A DNA stretch of 64,000 nucleotides from positions 20,666,501 to 20,730,500 of the forward strand of contig NC_088113.1 of the NCBI RefSeq assembly GCF_036370855.1. The letters run 5' to 3'. Positions 23,409-33,019 of this stretch are shown in pieces; position 1 is the first letter of the stretch; each line of letters opens with the position of its first letter. The position numbers were made by a program, and so were the translations under genes. Source of the stretch: Dromaius novaehollandiae (lineage: Eukaryota > Chordata > Aves > Casuariiformes > Dromaiidae). The notes under the pieces are model-generated. The model did not search any database, was not told the origin of the DNA, and saw only the letters and a program-made list of their open reading frames with translations.

Positions 23409-25316
23409 AGCCGGGGAAGGGCTTTCCCCGTCACCAATCCCGCATCCTTCCCTGGTGGGAATGGATGATATCTGATGAAAGGACATGTCTGCAAATGACC
23501 TGTCTGAAGAGTTTTCTATTCTTGCTGCGTCCCGTGACGCTTTTGGCCTTTGCGACAGAGACTGGTGGGAACCAGCCCGGCAGGATCGTTCCGCACACCG
23601 ACACTCACCTCGTTCCCGCCTCCCTGCGCAGGAGGGGCTCCGACGGGCTCTGCTGCTGCGTCGTGAGGGACCGGAGGTACGGACAAGCCTGGCTCCTCAG
23701 GCCGTGCAGCGGGTGACTGTGCGAGCGGAGAGCTGTGCGTGGGCTGTGCCGAAACGATCTTGCCTTCTCTGCTGGGGATAATTAGCGGGAGCGAGGGCAG
23801 ATGCTTGCCTGGGAAGAGCGTGATGGCAGGGTTTGGTCTGCGCGTGGGGGCGAGGGGTTGGCACGCTCCTGCGCCCTCCGGCTCCCCAGCACTCCTGTCT
23901 GCGGCTGCCAGAGCACCTGGCGGTCTCTGTTTAGGTTCACCAGTAGTGCGACCCTTTTCTTTCGTTACAGGCAACCCCTGTGTAGAGCCAAATCTTTAAC
24001 AAATCCCCGTGAGATGAGGTTGTCTCCAGCGTATAACACTCCATGACTCCGCTTCCTAATCCTTGCAGTCTGATCCGTTTACAGCAGTGAATGGCAGGGG
24101 ACAGGAGCATCTGTGGGAATTCTTGGGCCTCGCGGTCGCTGGGGCACCTTCACTGGCAATAGCACGTTCGTATCTCAGGTCAGCAAGGGGAGAGAGAAGT
24201 GCCACTCACCCTGCTCGAGGTATATATATACTGTTACGAGCCAGATCATGTCACCACACGTGTTAGTGGAGCCACAAAGCAGCTCCTTTTGCTGACTTTT
24301 ACACCTCCGAAAGCAGACTCTTAAGGTGGAAAAAGGCTTTTTCCACCTTGTGAAGTAGTTTGCACAGGACAGGAGTCATTACTGTGGGAAATCTGTCATA
24401 ATTCTCTCCCACTAGCTGATCAGACTTCTGCATCGCCCTTCGGAGTCACACCAGTGAGGGAATTTACCCGAAAGGCTGCTCCCAAGCCCTGCACAGCCCC
24501 TGTCTCCTCGCCGAGTCTGGTAACAGGCTCCCCATTCCCTGCCCTGCTGAAAGCCTAAGCAGCAAGTCCTTCTAGGTAACTTCGTATCTCACCGAAACAA
24601 AGCCAATAGACAGTGTATGCCTCTACCTCTCCCCTGCGCTGCTAAACCCTCCCGCAAGTGCCCTTACCCTGTCTCTTGCTGGTTCCCACCCGTCTCCCCC
24701 TCTGTGCCCAAAGCCGCCTGTGCCGGTGTCCCGGGGTTACGCCCCTGAGAATGAGGTGTTGGTTGAAGAGTTACAGATTTCTGGATATACAAGAAAATTT
24801 GTGCCCTGCAAGGCTCGACACCCTCCTGCCCATAGCCGCATTCGTGTAAATTCATGACCACGTCAGGGTAAATTCTGGGTTACCCCTGCGCGCCCTCAGC
24901 CTGGGGGAGGCCTGGCCTTTCCAGCCCTGGGTGGCTGAAGTGCCCGGGGTGCAGCCGCGTTGCCTGACTCGTGTTTCTTTAAAACACCGAGCAGAGAAGT
25001 TTCCTTTGCTTCTGCAGGCTGCAATCTGGAGTATTTAAATTTGCTTTCAAACAGATAGGGATGTGAGATCTGCCCCCTCGTCCCTTGTTGGCCTCTGTCC
25101 GGGACGCGTTGCTTTCTGGTGCCAGCCGCTGGCTGACGGCAGGGCTGTCCGCGCCGCCGGGGGAGCTGCCGGCTGCTCGCAGCTCTCCTTTCCCAGCGCT
25201 CCTGCAGATACGTGGCGTGTTTAACGGGCAGCGCGTGTTTAACGGGCAGCGCGCGTTCGTGCGTGCACGGGGGGCCGTCGGGCCGAGGCACAGGGGCGCA
25301 GCAGCCTCTGCAATGC

Positions 25317-25322
25317 AATAAA
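25317..25322 (+). terminator. TBC1D20: Poly(A) signal, TBC1D20 (proximal)
   Basis: AATAAA in gcaatgcaataaagggg, followed within 25-35 nt by a GT/T-containing stretch (agctgtgttactt). Confidence 0.5.
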
Positions 25323-25889
25323 GGGGAGGGAGAGGAGAGCTGTGTTACTTAGCACTTTAGAAACGGAACTGAAAGAGGAGAGCATTTTCCTACCTGTTTT
25401 CTTTCCTTGCCCAAGTCCAAACCTTCACTCTGCCAGAGATGCTGCGGATGCCGGTGGGTGGCCGTGGGGAACAAAAATGTTCCTTCCCCCATGGGAGCCC
25501 GCGGGCTACACACAAAACCCTTCCAGCGGTGTGGTTTGTGCTGCAGCCGTGCCTCAAACCTGCATCGTGCCAGGGCTGGGTTTGTCTGTGGAGGAGGAGG
25601 AGGATTTTCTAAAGCGTCCGAGTGCGCCGGGCCTGGGCGGCGCGAGGAGCCGTTTGCGGCCTCGGCGCCCGCTGCCCCGAGGAAGGCAGCTCCGGTCCAG
25701 GAGAGGCGCCTGGCATGTCCCTGCCGCCCCCGTGCCCGCTGGCCACGATGCACTTTAGTTCTCGCATTGTCACCGAGAGGGAAGGAAGGATCCGTAAGGA
25801 AATGGTCTCTTCAGGTGGTTTGGTTACTCTGTACAAAGACTTATACATACCCGTGTAAATGAAGATTTGTACGAACCCTGTAATTGTAA

Positions 25890-25895
25890 AATAAA
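25890..25895 (+). terminator. TBC1D20: Poly(A) signal, TBC1D20 (distal)
   Basis: AATAAA in taattgtaaaataaacag, at the end of a locally AT-rich block (25800-25910) that then gives way to GC-rich intergenic sequence. That change is typical of a transcript end. Confidence 0.6.
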
Positions 25896-26823
25896 CAGTT
25901 ACTAAATACGCTTCCCTCCTGGCGTGTCCCCGGGAGCGGGATGGGGCTGGGGGTGCACAGTCTGCTCCGGCGGCACCTCCCGTCCCCCGAGCCGGTGCTG
26001 CCGTCCGCAGCTGCCGACCCACGCGCATCGCCTGGCGCCGAGCGACCCGGCGGGAGGGGGGCCAGAAGCAGCGGCTGACAAGGACGCGGGAGCGGTGCCA
26101 AGCGCTGCGTTTGTGTTTGCTGTTGCTGTTCTCTCATTTTTTAATCTGCCCGCAGTTGGTTAAGTGCCAGGACACGCCGACTCCATCAGAGCTCTCGAAG
26201 TCCCTCACGTCGGAGATGCTCTTGGCTGCGCCGAGCCCGACCTGGCCGCACGCTCTGCACCCCGCGCGGGACGCCTGGCACCCGGCTGCAGGAGGAGACC
26301 CGGGCGGCTGGGCGCAGCCCCGGGCACGGTGCCCGTCCTCCGGGCAGCCTGGCACAGCCGCGTCCTGCCATCACCCTTCCCTTGCTCGCAGCTCTCGCCC
26401 TTTCCCCTCGCGGCCGGGCCGCGCTCTGCTGAGCGGGGGGTGCAGCCGCTTTCTCCGGCCCTGGGAACTCGCCTTGCTCTGCGCGAGGCCGGCGGCCGTT
26501 TCCCAGCTTGGGCCCGCGCTATTTTTAGCTTGCCGTGACTTCCTCCCGAGAAGCGATTTTCTTAACAGCGTTCAAAGCTTGCAGGAAGGCGAAGGCAGAG
26601 CCCTGGTGCGCCCGTGGCCGGAGGAGCGCGGGGGCCGCTCCGGGGCTCGGCGGTGCGGTCAGGCGGAGGGCAGGCAGCAGTGAGGCCTTACAGCGCATCC
26701 GCATCCCCCCTGCTCCGGAGCCGCCGAGCCCTTCCCGGGATGGCCTGGCCTCCCCCGCGAGCGGCCACAGGCGGTTCAGGCCCTTGGCAGAGAAAACAGC
26801 CCACAGGGAAATGCCACAAACCT

Positions 26824-26829
26824 TTTATT
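26824..26829 (-). terminator. Candidate minus-strand poly(A) signal
   Basis: TTTATT on the plus strand, i.e. AATAAA read leftwards, in a short AT-rich pocket (26815-26860) within GC-rich DNA. It could end a long SOX12 3'UTR (3.5 kb from its stop, plausible because mammalian SOX12 has a long 3'UTR) or an unidentified minus-strand transcript. Confidence 0.35.
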
Positions 26830-26954
26830 TACCCAAAAATACAGAAAACAGGCAAATGATGGTGTGTGCAAAAACCGGGGTCAATGCCAGGTGCTGTAAC
26901 ATGGGTACAGCAGAGCACGGGTTGTGCACAGGCCGGCTGGGCACGGGTCACCAT

Positions 26955-27081
26955 GGCTTGGCTCGGCACGGCTCGGAAAGGCTCGGCTTGGCTCGGCACG
27001 GCTCAGAAAGGCACGGCACCGCTCGGCACGGCTCAGAAAGGCACGGCACGGCTCAGGTCATGGTTGGTACGGCTCGGCACA
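26955..27081. repeat. Short tandem repeat, GCTCGGCACG type
   Basis: About a dozen imperfect 10-mers alternating gctcggcacg, gctcggaaag/gctcagaaag and gcacggcacg. They form loose 20-30 bp higher-order units. No coding frame is maintained by selection that I can see. Confidence 0.85.
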
Positions 27082-28029
27082 GCGTGCCTGTTCCGGGCAC
27101 CGCCAAGGGCAGGCAGCAAGGGTGGGGGCTGCGGCTGTATTTACCCCCCCACGCCTGCTCCCAGCCTCCGCAGGCCTTGCTGTGGGCAGGAGCATGGGCA
27201 GGAGCAGGGCAGGGGCAGGAGCAGGGGCAGGGGCAGGGCAGGGCACAGCAGCTCTGGCGGGTCCCAGGCAGGTGGGGGACAGCGCTGGGCGCAGGGAGCC
27301 CCCAAGGCCTGGCTGGGCCTGGCTGTGACCCCCTGGGGCCGCGCTGCCCCGGGGAGGGGGCCCCTGCACCGGCCGGGTCCGCACACGGCGTGTGGCTCAG
27401 CCAGGGGCCCTAGGCCATCCCGGGGGTGCGGGATGCGGGACCATCGCAGGGATGCAGGCGACGGGGCCATGGCAGGGCTGGGGGGCTGGGGGGGCGTCCA
27501 GGAGGCCGCTTGGTGCCGGGACTGGCAGCAGCGGGCAGCGTCCGGAGCCGGCTCGGGCCAGAGGCGGTGGCATCCCTGTGCGTCGGGTGGCTCGTGCAGC
27601 CCTGCGGGGCTGCTCCCCCCGCCCAGGGTGCTTCTCCCCCACCTGCCCCGGGGTTTCTGCCCCCGGCGCGGCTGGAGCGCGGCTCCTGCTCTCCCGCAGC
27701 GCTGGGACCCGCCAGCGTGGCCGTGGCTGCGGCCGGGGGGGCCCAGGGCTTCCCCAGGCTCTGCCCCGTGCCGGGTGCCCGGGGAGGGGGAGAAGCTGGG
27801 CCCGGCGAGGGGCTCCCGCTCGCCCCGTACGCCTGCCGCGGCGGACGGCACCGAGGGCCCGGGGGGCTCCTACCTTCCGGGCGGGGGAGGCCCGGGCAGC
27901 GCGGGGAGCGGGGCACGGGGAGGGTCCGGGGGACCAGGCCCCCGCAGGGCATCGCCACCGGAGCTGCCCCCGAGCCTCCCCCCCCCGCCGGCCCCAGCGC
28001 CCCCCGCTCTGCCTGCGTGTGCGGGGATG

Positions 28030-28380
28030 CGCCCGGACGTGGCAGCCTGGGAGAGGGAGGGTGGGTGGGATGCAGGGAGGGATGTGGGGAGGGTGGGATG
28101 AAGGGAGGGAGGCAGGGAAGGAGGGAGGCAGGGAGGGAGGGGTGGATGCAGGCAGGGTGGGATGCAGGGAGGGAGGCAGGGAGGGATAGATGCAGGGAGG
28201 GAGGGAGGCAGGGAGGGAGGCAGGGAAGGAAGGAGGCAGGGAGGGATGGATGCGAGGAGAGAGGGATGTGGGGAGGGTTGGATGGAGAGGGGGTGGATGC
28301 AGGGAGGGATGCAGGGAGGGTGGAAGGAAGCGGGGGTGGGTGGAGGGAGGGAGGGATGAAGGGAGAGATGCAGGGAGGGG
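28030..28380. repeat. Polypurine GGGAGGGAGGCA-type satellite
   Basis: About 350 bp of G/A-dominated tandem sequence built from gggaggga, ggcaggga and ggatgcaggg words, with the other strand almost pure C/T. Unit boundaries drift, so no single period fits throughout. The composition is suited to triplex (H-DNA) or G-quadruplex folding. Confidence 0.9.
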
Positions 28381-28470
28381 GAGCAGCCGCGACCCTTTCA
28401 GTGCCGTGCAGGAGCAGGGACAAAGCGCTGGCAGGGCCGGCGGCAGCAGAACCCTCCCCAGCGGGAGCCG

Positions 28471-28487
28471 CCCCCCCCCCCCCCCCC
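28471..28487. repeat. Homopolymer C17
   Basis: Seventeen C in a row. Its length is a likely sequencing or assembly uncertainty point. Confidence 0.9.
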
Positions 28488-28936
28488 GGTGCACCGGGCC
28501 CCCCCAACCCTGCCCGCTCCCCACTTACCTGCGGCATCCCCGGCCCCCCCGGCTGGGAGCGCAGGGCCGGGCCCCCCCAGCCAGTACGGCGGCAGCTCGG
28601 GGCTGGGTGCGGCCAGGGGGCTGCGAGCCCAGCCCGCCCCGAGCACCGGCATGTGGTCCCACGCGACGGCGATGGCACGCCGCGCACGGGGCACGGAGCA
28701 CACGCGTGCACCGCCTGGGCACGCACAGAGCACACGTGTGCACCCACACGCATGCACAGCACACACATGGGCATGCACAAAGCACACATGTGCACTCACA
28801 TGCACCGCACGCCCCACATATGCACTCACAGAGCCCACGCGTCCCCCCCTCGCACGCTCCGTGCATCCACACCGGCTGGATGCTCTAGCGCAACCAGGGC
28901 AACGTCCCCACACGCGGGCTGTGCACATGCATGCAG

Positions 28937-28982
28937 TGCGCACGCGCGCGCACACGCACACACACACGGTGCATGCACACAG

Positions 28983-29015
<33 letters not shown>

Positions 29016-29016
29016 G
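28937..29016. repeat. CA/CG dinucleotide microsatellite
   Basis: Alternating purine-pyrimidine sequence: a gcgcacgcgcgcgcacacgc block and then a (CA)n run of about 14 units at 28988-29015. It sits at the end of a diffuse 28690-29070 zone of TGCACA and GCACAC words. It is Z-DNA prone. Confidence 0.9.
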
Positions 29017-29161
29017 GGTGAATGCACCCAGCACCTATGCACACAGCACGCATGCACTTGCACGCACACGCAGAGAGATGCCCGGGGCCGAGGGTTCAAC
29101 CTGCCCGCGGCAGCGACGCGGACACCAGGAGCGGGAGCCAGCCGGCGGCAGACCAACACAC

Positions 29162-29167
29162 TTTATT
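29162..29167 (-). terminator. SOX12: Poly(A) signal, SOX12 (proximal)
   Basis: AATAAA on the minus strand (plus text ctttattcc), 1.2 kb beyond the SOX12 stop. The sequence on its 3' side on the minus strand (aagtgtgttggtctg) is a good GT-rich downstream element. Confidence 0.65.
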
Positions 29168-30367
29168 CCACAGTTACAACAGTCGGGATAACCGTCAGCC
29201 GCACGGCCCGGGCCCGGCGGCCCCTCGCCACCACTGCAAGCCCCTGCCCGTGCCCCGGGAGCCCCGTCGCCGGCGCGACGCCGCAGGAGGTGCCCACCGG
29301 CTGCTCCGGCCCTGCGGCCGCGGCAGCTTGTTCCTGAGAGAGGTTTGGTTTTATTATTATTATTATTTTGTTCATTTATTATTGGCTCTGTGGCTGGCGA
29401 TGGCGGGACGCGAGCGCGCGGGGGTTGCTACAGCGCGATCGCCGCATGTTGCACGACGTCCACGGCGGCGGCGGTGGGGGGGGGGGGCGAGCGGTGCGGT
29501 GCTCGCGGCCGGGGTGGCAGAGGGGGGGGCCCCCCGGGCGGGATGCTGCTCCTGAGATAGTGTTCAGCCTGGAAGCCCAGGCGTTGCGGGGGGGGGGGGC
29601 TCCCAGGGATGTGGCCGTGCATGCTGTATCCCCCCCCACTGCAGCACCAGCCCCTCACCGTGGCCTCAGGCCTCTGTGCCCGGGGCGGGGGTGGGAAGAC
29701 CTGGCGCCAGTGCGAGGTGGTACCCAGACACCAGGCTGTTCCCACGCTCGAGCATCGCCGGTGCCCGCGGCCGGTTGGCGATGCCGGCGGCGCCGCGGGC
29801 CGGTCCCGCGCGGGGCAGGAGGCAGGAGCGGTGGCAGAGCCGCCGGTGCCACGTGCGCACCACGTGCGGCAGCGCCGCTCTCCCGGGCCGCGGCACCGCG
29901 ACGGAGCCGCCCCGAGCCGGGGCCCGGCGGCCGCCTCGGAGGAGCAGGAGAGCAGCGAAGACATGCTCGTGAATGCAGGCAGAAAAAGAAGAAAAAAGCA
30001 AAAGAAAGGGGCTTTTCCCAGCGGTGCGGGGGGGGGGTGGACGGGGCGCGGGCGTCCCGGGCGAGGAAGAGGATGGGGCAGGAGGGAGACGGGGAAGGGG
30101 AGGGTCTGGCGCAGACCCCGACAGTGGGGCGTGTCACGGCGGAGACCCCCGTGCGGCCCCGCGGACAGACGGACGGACGGCGCGGTGGGCGTGTGCCGTG
30201 GGGGGGGCGAGCCGGCGCTCGGCCTTCCAGCAGCGTCAAGGCAAAATACCTGATTCCTGCATGTAAACAGCTGGTTTTCTTTTTTTTTTTCTGTTTTTGT
30301 TTAGGTTTTTTTTTCTCCTTTGTAAGACCTGATTGCGGGGAAAAGAGAGTTACCTGCAGCGCGGGGC
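29168..30367 (-). other. SOX12: SOX12 3'UTR
   Basis: Non-coding continuation of the single SOX12 exon. It is GC-rich with an AT pocket at 29350-29395 (ttattattattattatt) and a T/A-rich patch at 30270-30320 just after the stop. The long open frames on both strands here are composition artefacts of GC content above 70 percent. Confidence 0.65.
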
Positions 30368-31120
30368 TCAGTAGGTGAAGACGAGGTCGGCGAGGCCGGA
30401 CGTGAGCCAGTCCCCCGCGATCATCGCCGTCACCTCGGGCGTGCAGTAGTCCGGGAAGTCGAAGTGCGAGGTGCCGCCCCGGGGGCCGGGCTCGGGGTCC
30501 TTGTCCGGGGGGGCCCAGGCCACCGCCGCCGCCACCGCCCCGCCGCCCGGCGGCTCTTCCTCCGGCTCCGCGTCGGAGGAGGAGGAGGAGGAGGAAGGGG
30601 GCGAGGCGGGAGAGGGCGAGGGGCTGGCGGCCGGCGCGGGGGGCTCGGCGGGGCGGCCGGCGGCATCCTCGGGCATCGCCTGGGCGCGCTGCCGGCGGGC
30701 GCCCGGCCCGCGACCCGCCTTGGCCTTGGCCTTGGCCTTGGCCTTGGCCGGCGGCGCGCCGGGGCCGCCCTTGCCCTTTTTCCGCGGCCGGTACTTGTAG
30801 TCGGGGTAGTCGGCCATGTGCTGGAGGCGCAGGCGCTCGGCCTCCCGGACGAAGGGGATCTTGTCGGCGTCGCGCAGCAGCTGCCAGCGGCGGCCCAGGC
30901 GCTTGGAGATCTCGGCGTTGTGCATGTCGGGCCGCTGCGCCATGATCTTGCGGCGCTCGTGCTGCGCCCACACCATGAAGGCGTTCATGGGCCGCTTGAT
31001 GTGCCCGCTCGCCGTCCTGCACCAGGCGGGCCCGGCCGGCTCGGGCGCCGTGATGCCACCGCCGCCGCCGCGCTCCCGCCGGCCCTCGCCGCCGCGGCGC
31101 CGCATGGCTCGCTGCACCAT
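30368..31120 (-). CDS. SOX12: Transcription factor SOX-12 (SoxC group)
   Basis: Single-exon SoxC HMG-box transcription activator of developing nervous system and mesenchyme, paralogous to SOX4 and SOX11. It is 250 aa, shorter than human (315 aa) because the acidic middle region is reduced. The HMG box spans about residues 40-115 ([13 protein letters not shown] through [14 protein letters not shown]). It is followed by a Lys-Ala repeat encoded by an (AAGGCC)n-like array at 30718-30750, a Ser/Glu stretch, and the SoxC C-terminal activation domain ([20 protein letters not shown] to ADLVFTY at the stop). GHIKRP identifies SOX12 together with WCRTASG just before the box. Within the box [14 protein letters not shown] replaces human [14 protein letters not shown]. 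The start at 31118-31120 matches the family MVQ start; a second Met is at residue 6. Confidence 0.96.
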   Translation of the reverse strand: MVQRAMRRRGGEGRRERGGGGGITAPEPAGPAWCRTASGHIKRPMNAFMVWAQHERRKIMAQRPDMHNAEISKRLGRRWQLLRDADKIPFVREAERLRLQHMADYPDYKYRPRKKGKGGPGAPPAKAKAKAKAKAGRGPGARRQRAQAMPEDAAGRPAEPPAPAASPSPSPASPPSSSSSSSDAEPEEEPPGGGAVAAAVAWAPPDKDPEPGPRGGTSHFDFPDYCTPEVTAMIAGDWLTSGLADLVFTY

Positions 31121-31239
31121 GCCGGGGCCCGGCGCGCCGCTACGCGCCCATGGTGCCGAGCGGGGCGGTGCTGCGGGGCGGTGCTGCGGGGCGGGGTGCG
31201 GCGGCGCTGCGGGGTGCGGCGCGACCGGGAGCCGCGCGC

Positions 31240-31400
31240 GCCCCGCGCCGCCCCGGTGCCCCGCTCTTATAGCGGCGCCGCCGCCGCCCCGCCCCCGCGG
31301 GTAAACACGGCCGCGCCGGTTCTGTCAATGGGAGGCGCCGCCCCCCCGCGGCCCCATTGGCCGCCGCCCGCCCTGGGCGGGGCTCGGCTCCGCCAATGGG
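31240..31400 (-). promoter_or_regulatory. SOX12: SOX12 core promoter
   Basis: On the minus strand a TATAAG box lies at about 31264-31271 (plus text cttatagc), about 145 bp before the start codon. Upstream are two CCAAT boxes (31356-31360 as ATTGG, 31393-31397 as CCAAT) flanking a GC box (gggcgggg). This is a classic compact TATA/CCAAT promoter inside a CpG island. The transcription start at about 31235-31245 is inferred from the TATA position. Confidence 0.6.
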
Positions 31401-31499
31401 CGCGCGCCGCGGAGGGGTTGCTGGAGAGAACGGCGCGGCGGCACGCGCCGTGCCCGCGCCCCGCCGCCCCCCGCCGGGCACGGCTGCATCCCCGGCGCC

Positions 31500-32075
31500 T
31501 CTGCCTCGACGCCCCGGTACCCCCGGTAACTCCCAGTGCCTCTGCCTAGGTGCTCCGGTAACTCCGGTACCTGCATCTCGATGCGCTGCTACCTCCGGTA
31601 CCTCCCGGGGCCCCCGGCTGGGCACCCCGCTACCTCCCGGTAACTCCGGGTATCTCCATCTCGATGCGCCGCTACCTCCGGTAACGCCTGGTGCTCCCAG
31701 CTGGGCACACCGGTACCCCAGGCAACTCCCGGTACCTCCATCTCGATGCCCCAGTACCCACAGTAACTCCCGGTGCTCCCAGCTGCGCACACCAGTACCG
31801 CAGGCAACTCCCGGTACCTCTATCTTGACGCCTCGGTACCCGCAATAACTCCCGGTACCCCCAGTAACTGCCAGTACCTCCACCTGGGCATCCCAGTACT
31901 CCCCAGCACCTCCACCTCAACACCCCAGCAACCCCGGTACCTCTCGATACCCCCCAGTACCTCCGCCTGGGCATCCCGGTGTCTCCACCTGGGCAGCCCA
32001 GTACTCCCCAGCACCCCGACCTAAGCACCCCGGTAACCCCGGTACCTCTCAGCACCCCACGGTACAGCCCACGGT
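31500..32075. repeat. GGTACC/GGTAAC-type minisatellite
   Basis: About 575 bp of degenerate tandem units. The recurring words are ccggtaactcc, ggtacctccatctcgatgc, cccagctgggcacac and ccacctgggcatccc, in units of about 28-35 bp arranged in a longer pattern. It lies immediately upstream of the SOX12 promoter and contains many KpnI-like GGTACC words. The frames that stay open through it are repeat artefacts. Confidence 0.85.
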
Positions 32076-32419
32076 ACGGCCGAGGGGGCCCAGAGCACAC
32101 GGCCCCGGAGCCATCCCAGACCCCGGAGGCGGCCGGGCTGGGCACAGGCCTCCACCGCCGCGGTGGTGCCCGGTCTCAGAGACGGGACGTGCGGGCTGGG
32201 AGCGGCCTTTAACGAGCTCGCCCGACGCCCTGCCCCGGTGTCCCGGTGCTGCCCGGGAGCAGGCAGGTGACAGGCCCCGGTCCCGGCGCGGCCTCCCCAG
32301 GCCCGCCCAGCCCCGTCTCGCCGCCGGTGCCGGAAGGGTTAACGGGGCCGCGGGGCAGAGAGCGGGGCCGCATGGAGACAGCGGGGCCGCATGGAGACAG
32401 CGGCTGCCCGGCCGCGGCG

Positions 32420-32690
32420 CCCAATGGCGGCCCGGGCGGCGGCGGTGGCCGCCAGCTGCGGCCTCTCTAATCGCCCGCCGCGAGGCCGCGCGCGCCGCCG
32501 CCGCCCTGTTGCCGCGGCGACCGCCGCCTGCCCGCCCGCCCGCGCTGCCCATTGGCTGCCGCCGCGGGGCCCGCGCTGCCCATTGGCTGTCGCCGCGCCC
32601 CCGCCGCCGGGCCCGCGCCCATTGGCTGCCCCCGAGCGGCGGGGCCCGCCCGCGCCCGCCAGTTGCCGTGGCGACAGGAGCCGGGGCCGC
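32420..32690. promoter_or_regulatory. CCAAT-box and RFX X-box cluster
   Basis: CpG-rich block with CCAAT at 32421-32425, three ATTGG (inverted CCAAT) boxes at 32551, 32582 and 32621, and two near-perfect RFX X-boxes: GTTGCCGCGGCGAC (32508-32521) and GTTGCCGTGGCGAC (32662-32675). The second and third ATTGG boxes sit in repeated text (gcccattggctg), suggesting local duplication. It lies between the divergent SOX12 and C20orf96 genes and could serve either; X-boxes plus NF-Y sites fit a ciliary gene. Confidence 0.5.
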
Positions 32691-33019
32691 GCTCGCCTGC
32701 CCTGGGGGGGGCCCGGCCGGGATGGGTGGGCCCCGCTCCCCCCCCCCGCGCCCTGAGGGGGCTCGGCGAGGTGCCCGCACGGTCTCGGCGGCCAGGCTGG
32801 GGCAAGGGCTGCCCAGGACCGGCCCGGGCTCCGGCCCGGCCCCCCCGGGCTGCGGCACCCCGAGCGAAGCGGGCTGCAGCCACGGCCCCCTCGCCCCCTC
32901 GCCCCGCTCCTGGGGAGGCAGCTGGGGCCACCGAGCGGAGCTGTGGCCCGGCTCGGCTGGCGGGGACCAGCTGCATGGCAGGGATGAGGCCTCCCAGCCC
33001 ATCTCCTCCGTTGCATCCG

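Larger units (their letters stand above)
23409..25915 (+). other. TBC1D20: TBC1D20 3'UTR
   Basis: About 2.5 kb after the stop with no coding signal and no splice-delimited exon that I can recognise. It contains two canonical poly(A) signals (25317 and 25890). Length and continuity are inferred from these signals. The end could be at about 25340 for a proximal form or about 25915 for a distal form. Confidence 0.55.
27874..28531 (-). other. Candidate spliced minus-strand exons (unidentified)
   Basis: On the minus strand there is a strong donor CAG|GTAAGT with the exon ending at 28531. A pyrimidine-rich acceptor follows (ccctctcccag, exon starting at 28046), then a donor AAG|GTAGGA with the exon ending at 27874. 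Joining the two exons keeps one open frame (…GDAAG then CHVRAH…), but the deduced residues are Pro/Arg/Gly-rich and match no family I know. The polypyrimidine tract is the neighbouring satellite itself, so this may be chance. It could be a lncRNA, a diverged GC-rich gene or nothing. Confidence 0.2.
25916..29150. other. Gene-poor, repeat-rich interval TBC1D20-SOX12
   Basis: No protein gene recognised. It holds a GC-rich part (25916-26820), a minus-strand AATAAA (26824-26829), a decamer-type repeat (26955-27081), a GGCAGG-type repeat (about 27188-27246), a polypurine satellite (28030-28380), a C17 tract (28471-28487) and alternating purine/pyrimidine CA/CG repeats (28937-29016). Mammals carry RBCK1, TRIB3 and NRSN2 in this interval. 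I find no exon resembling any of them. Two splice-like minus-strand exon boundaries are listed separately. Confidence 0.7.

Noticed and set aside
26514-26528. MEF2-like site ctatttttag as a muscle enhancer
   Set aside because: A single 10-bp match in isolation is expected by chance and has no supporting partner sites.
29345-29385. TTTATT-type words as another SOX12 poly(A) signal
   Set aside because: The TTATTATTATT run makes AATAA words by chance; a cleaner signal with a GT-rich follower lies at 29162.
29655-31022. 455-aa open frame on the minus strand overlapping SOX12 in another frame
   Set aside because: It is the shifted-frame shadow of SOX12 and its GC-rich 3'UTR; Pro/Arg/Ala-rich with no family match.
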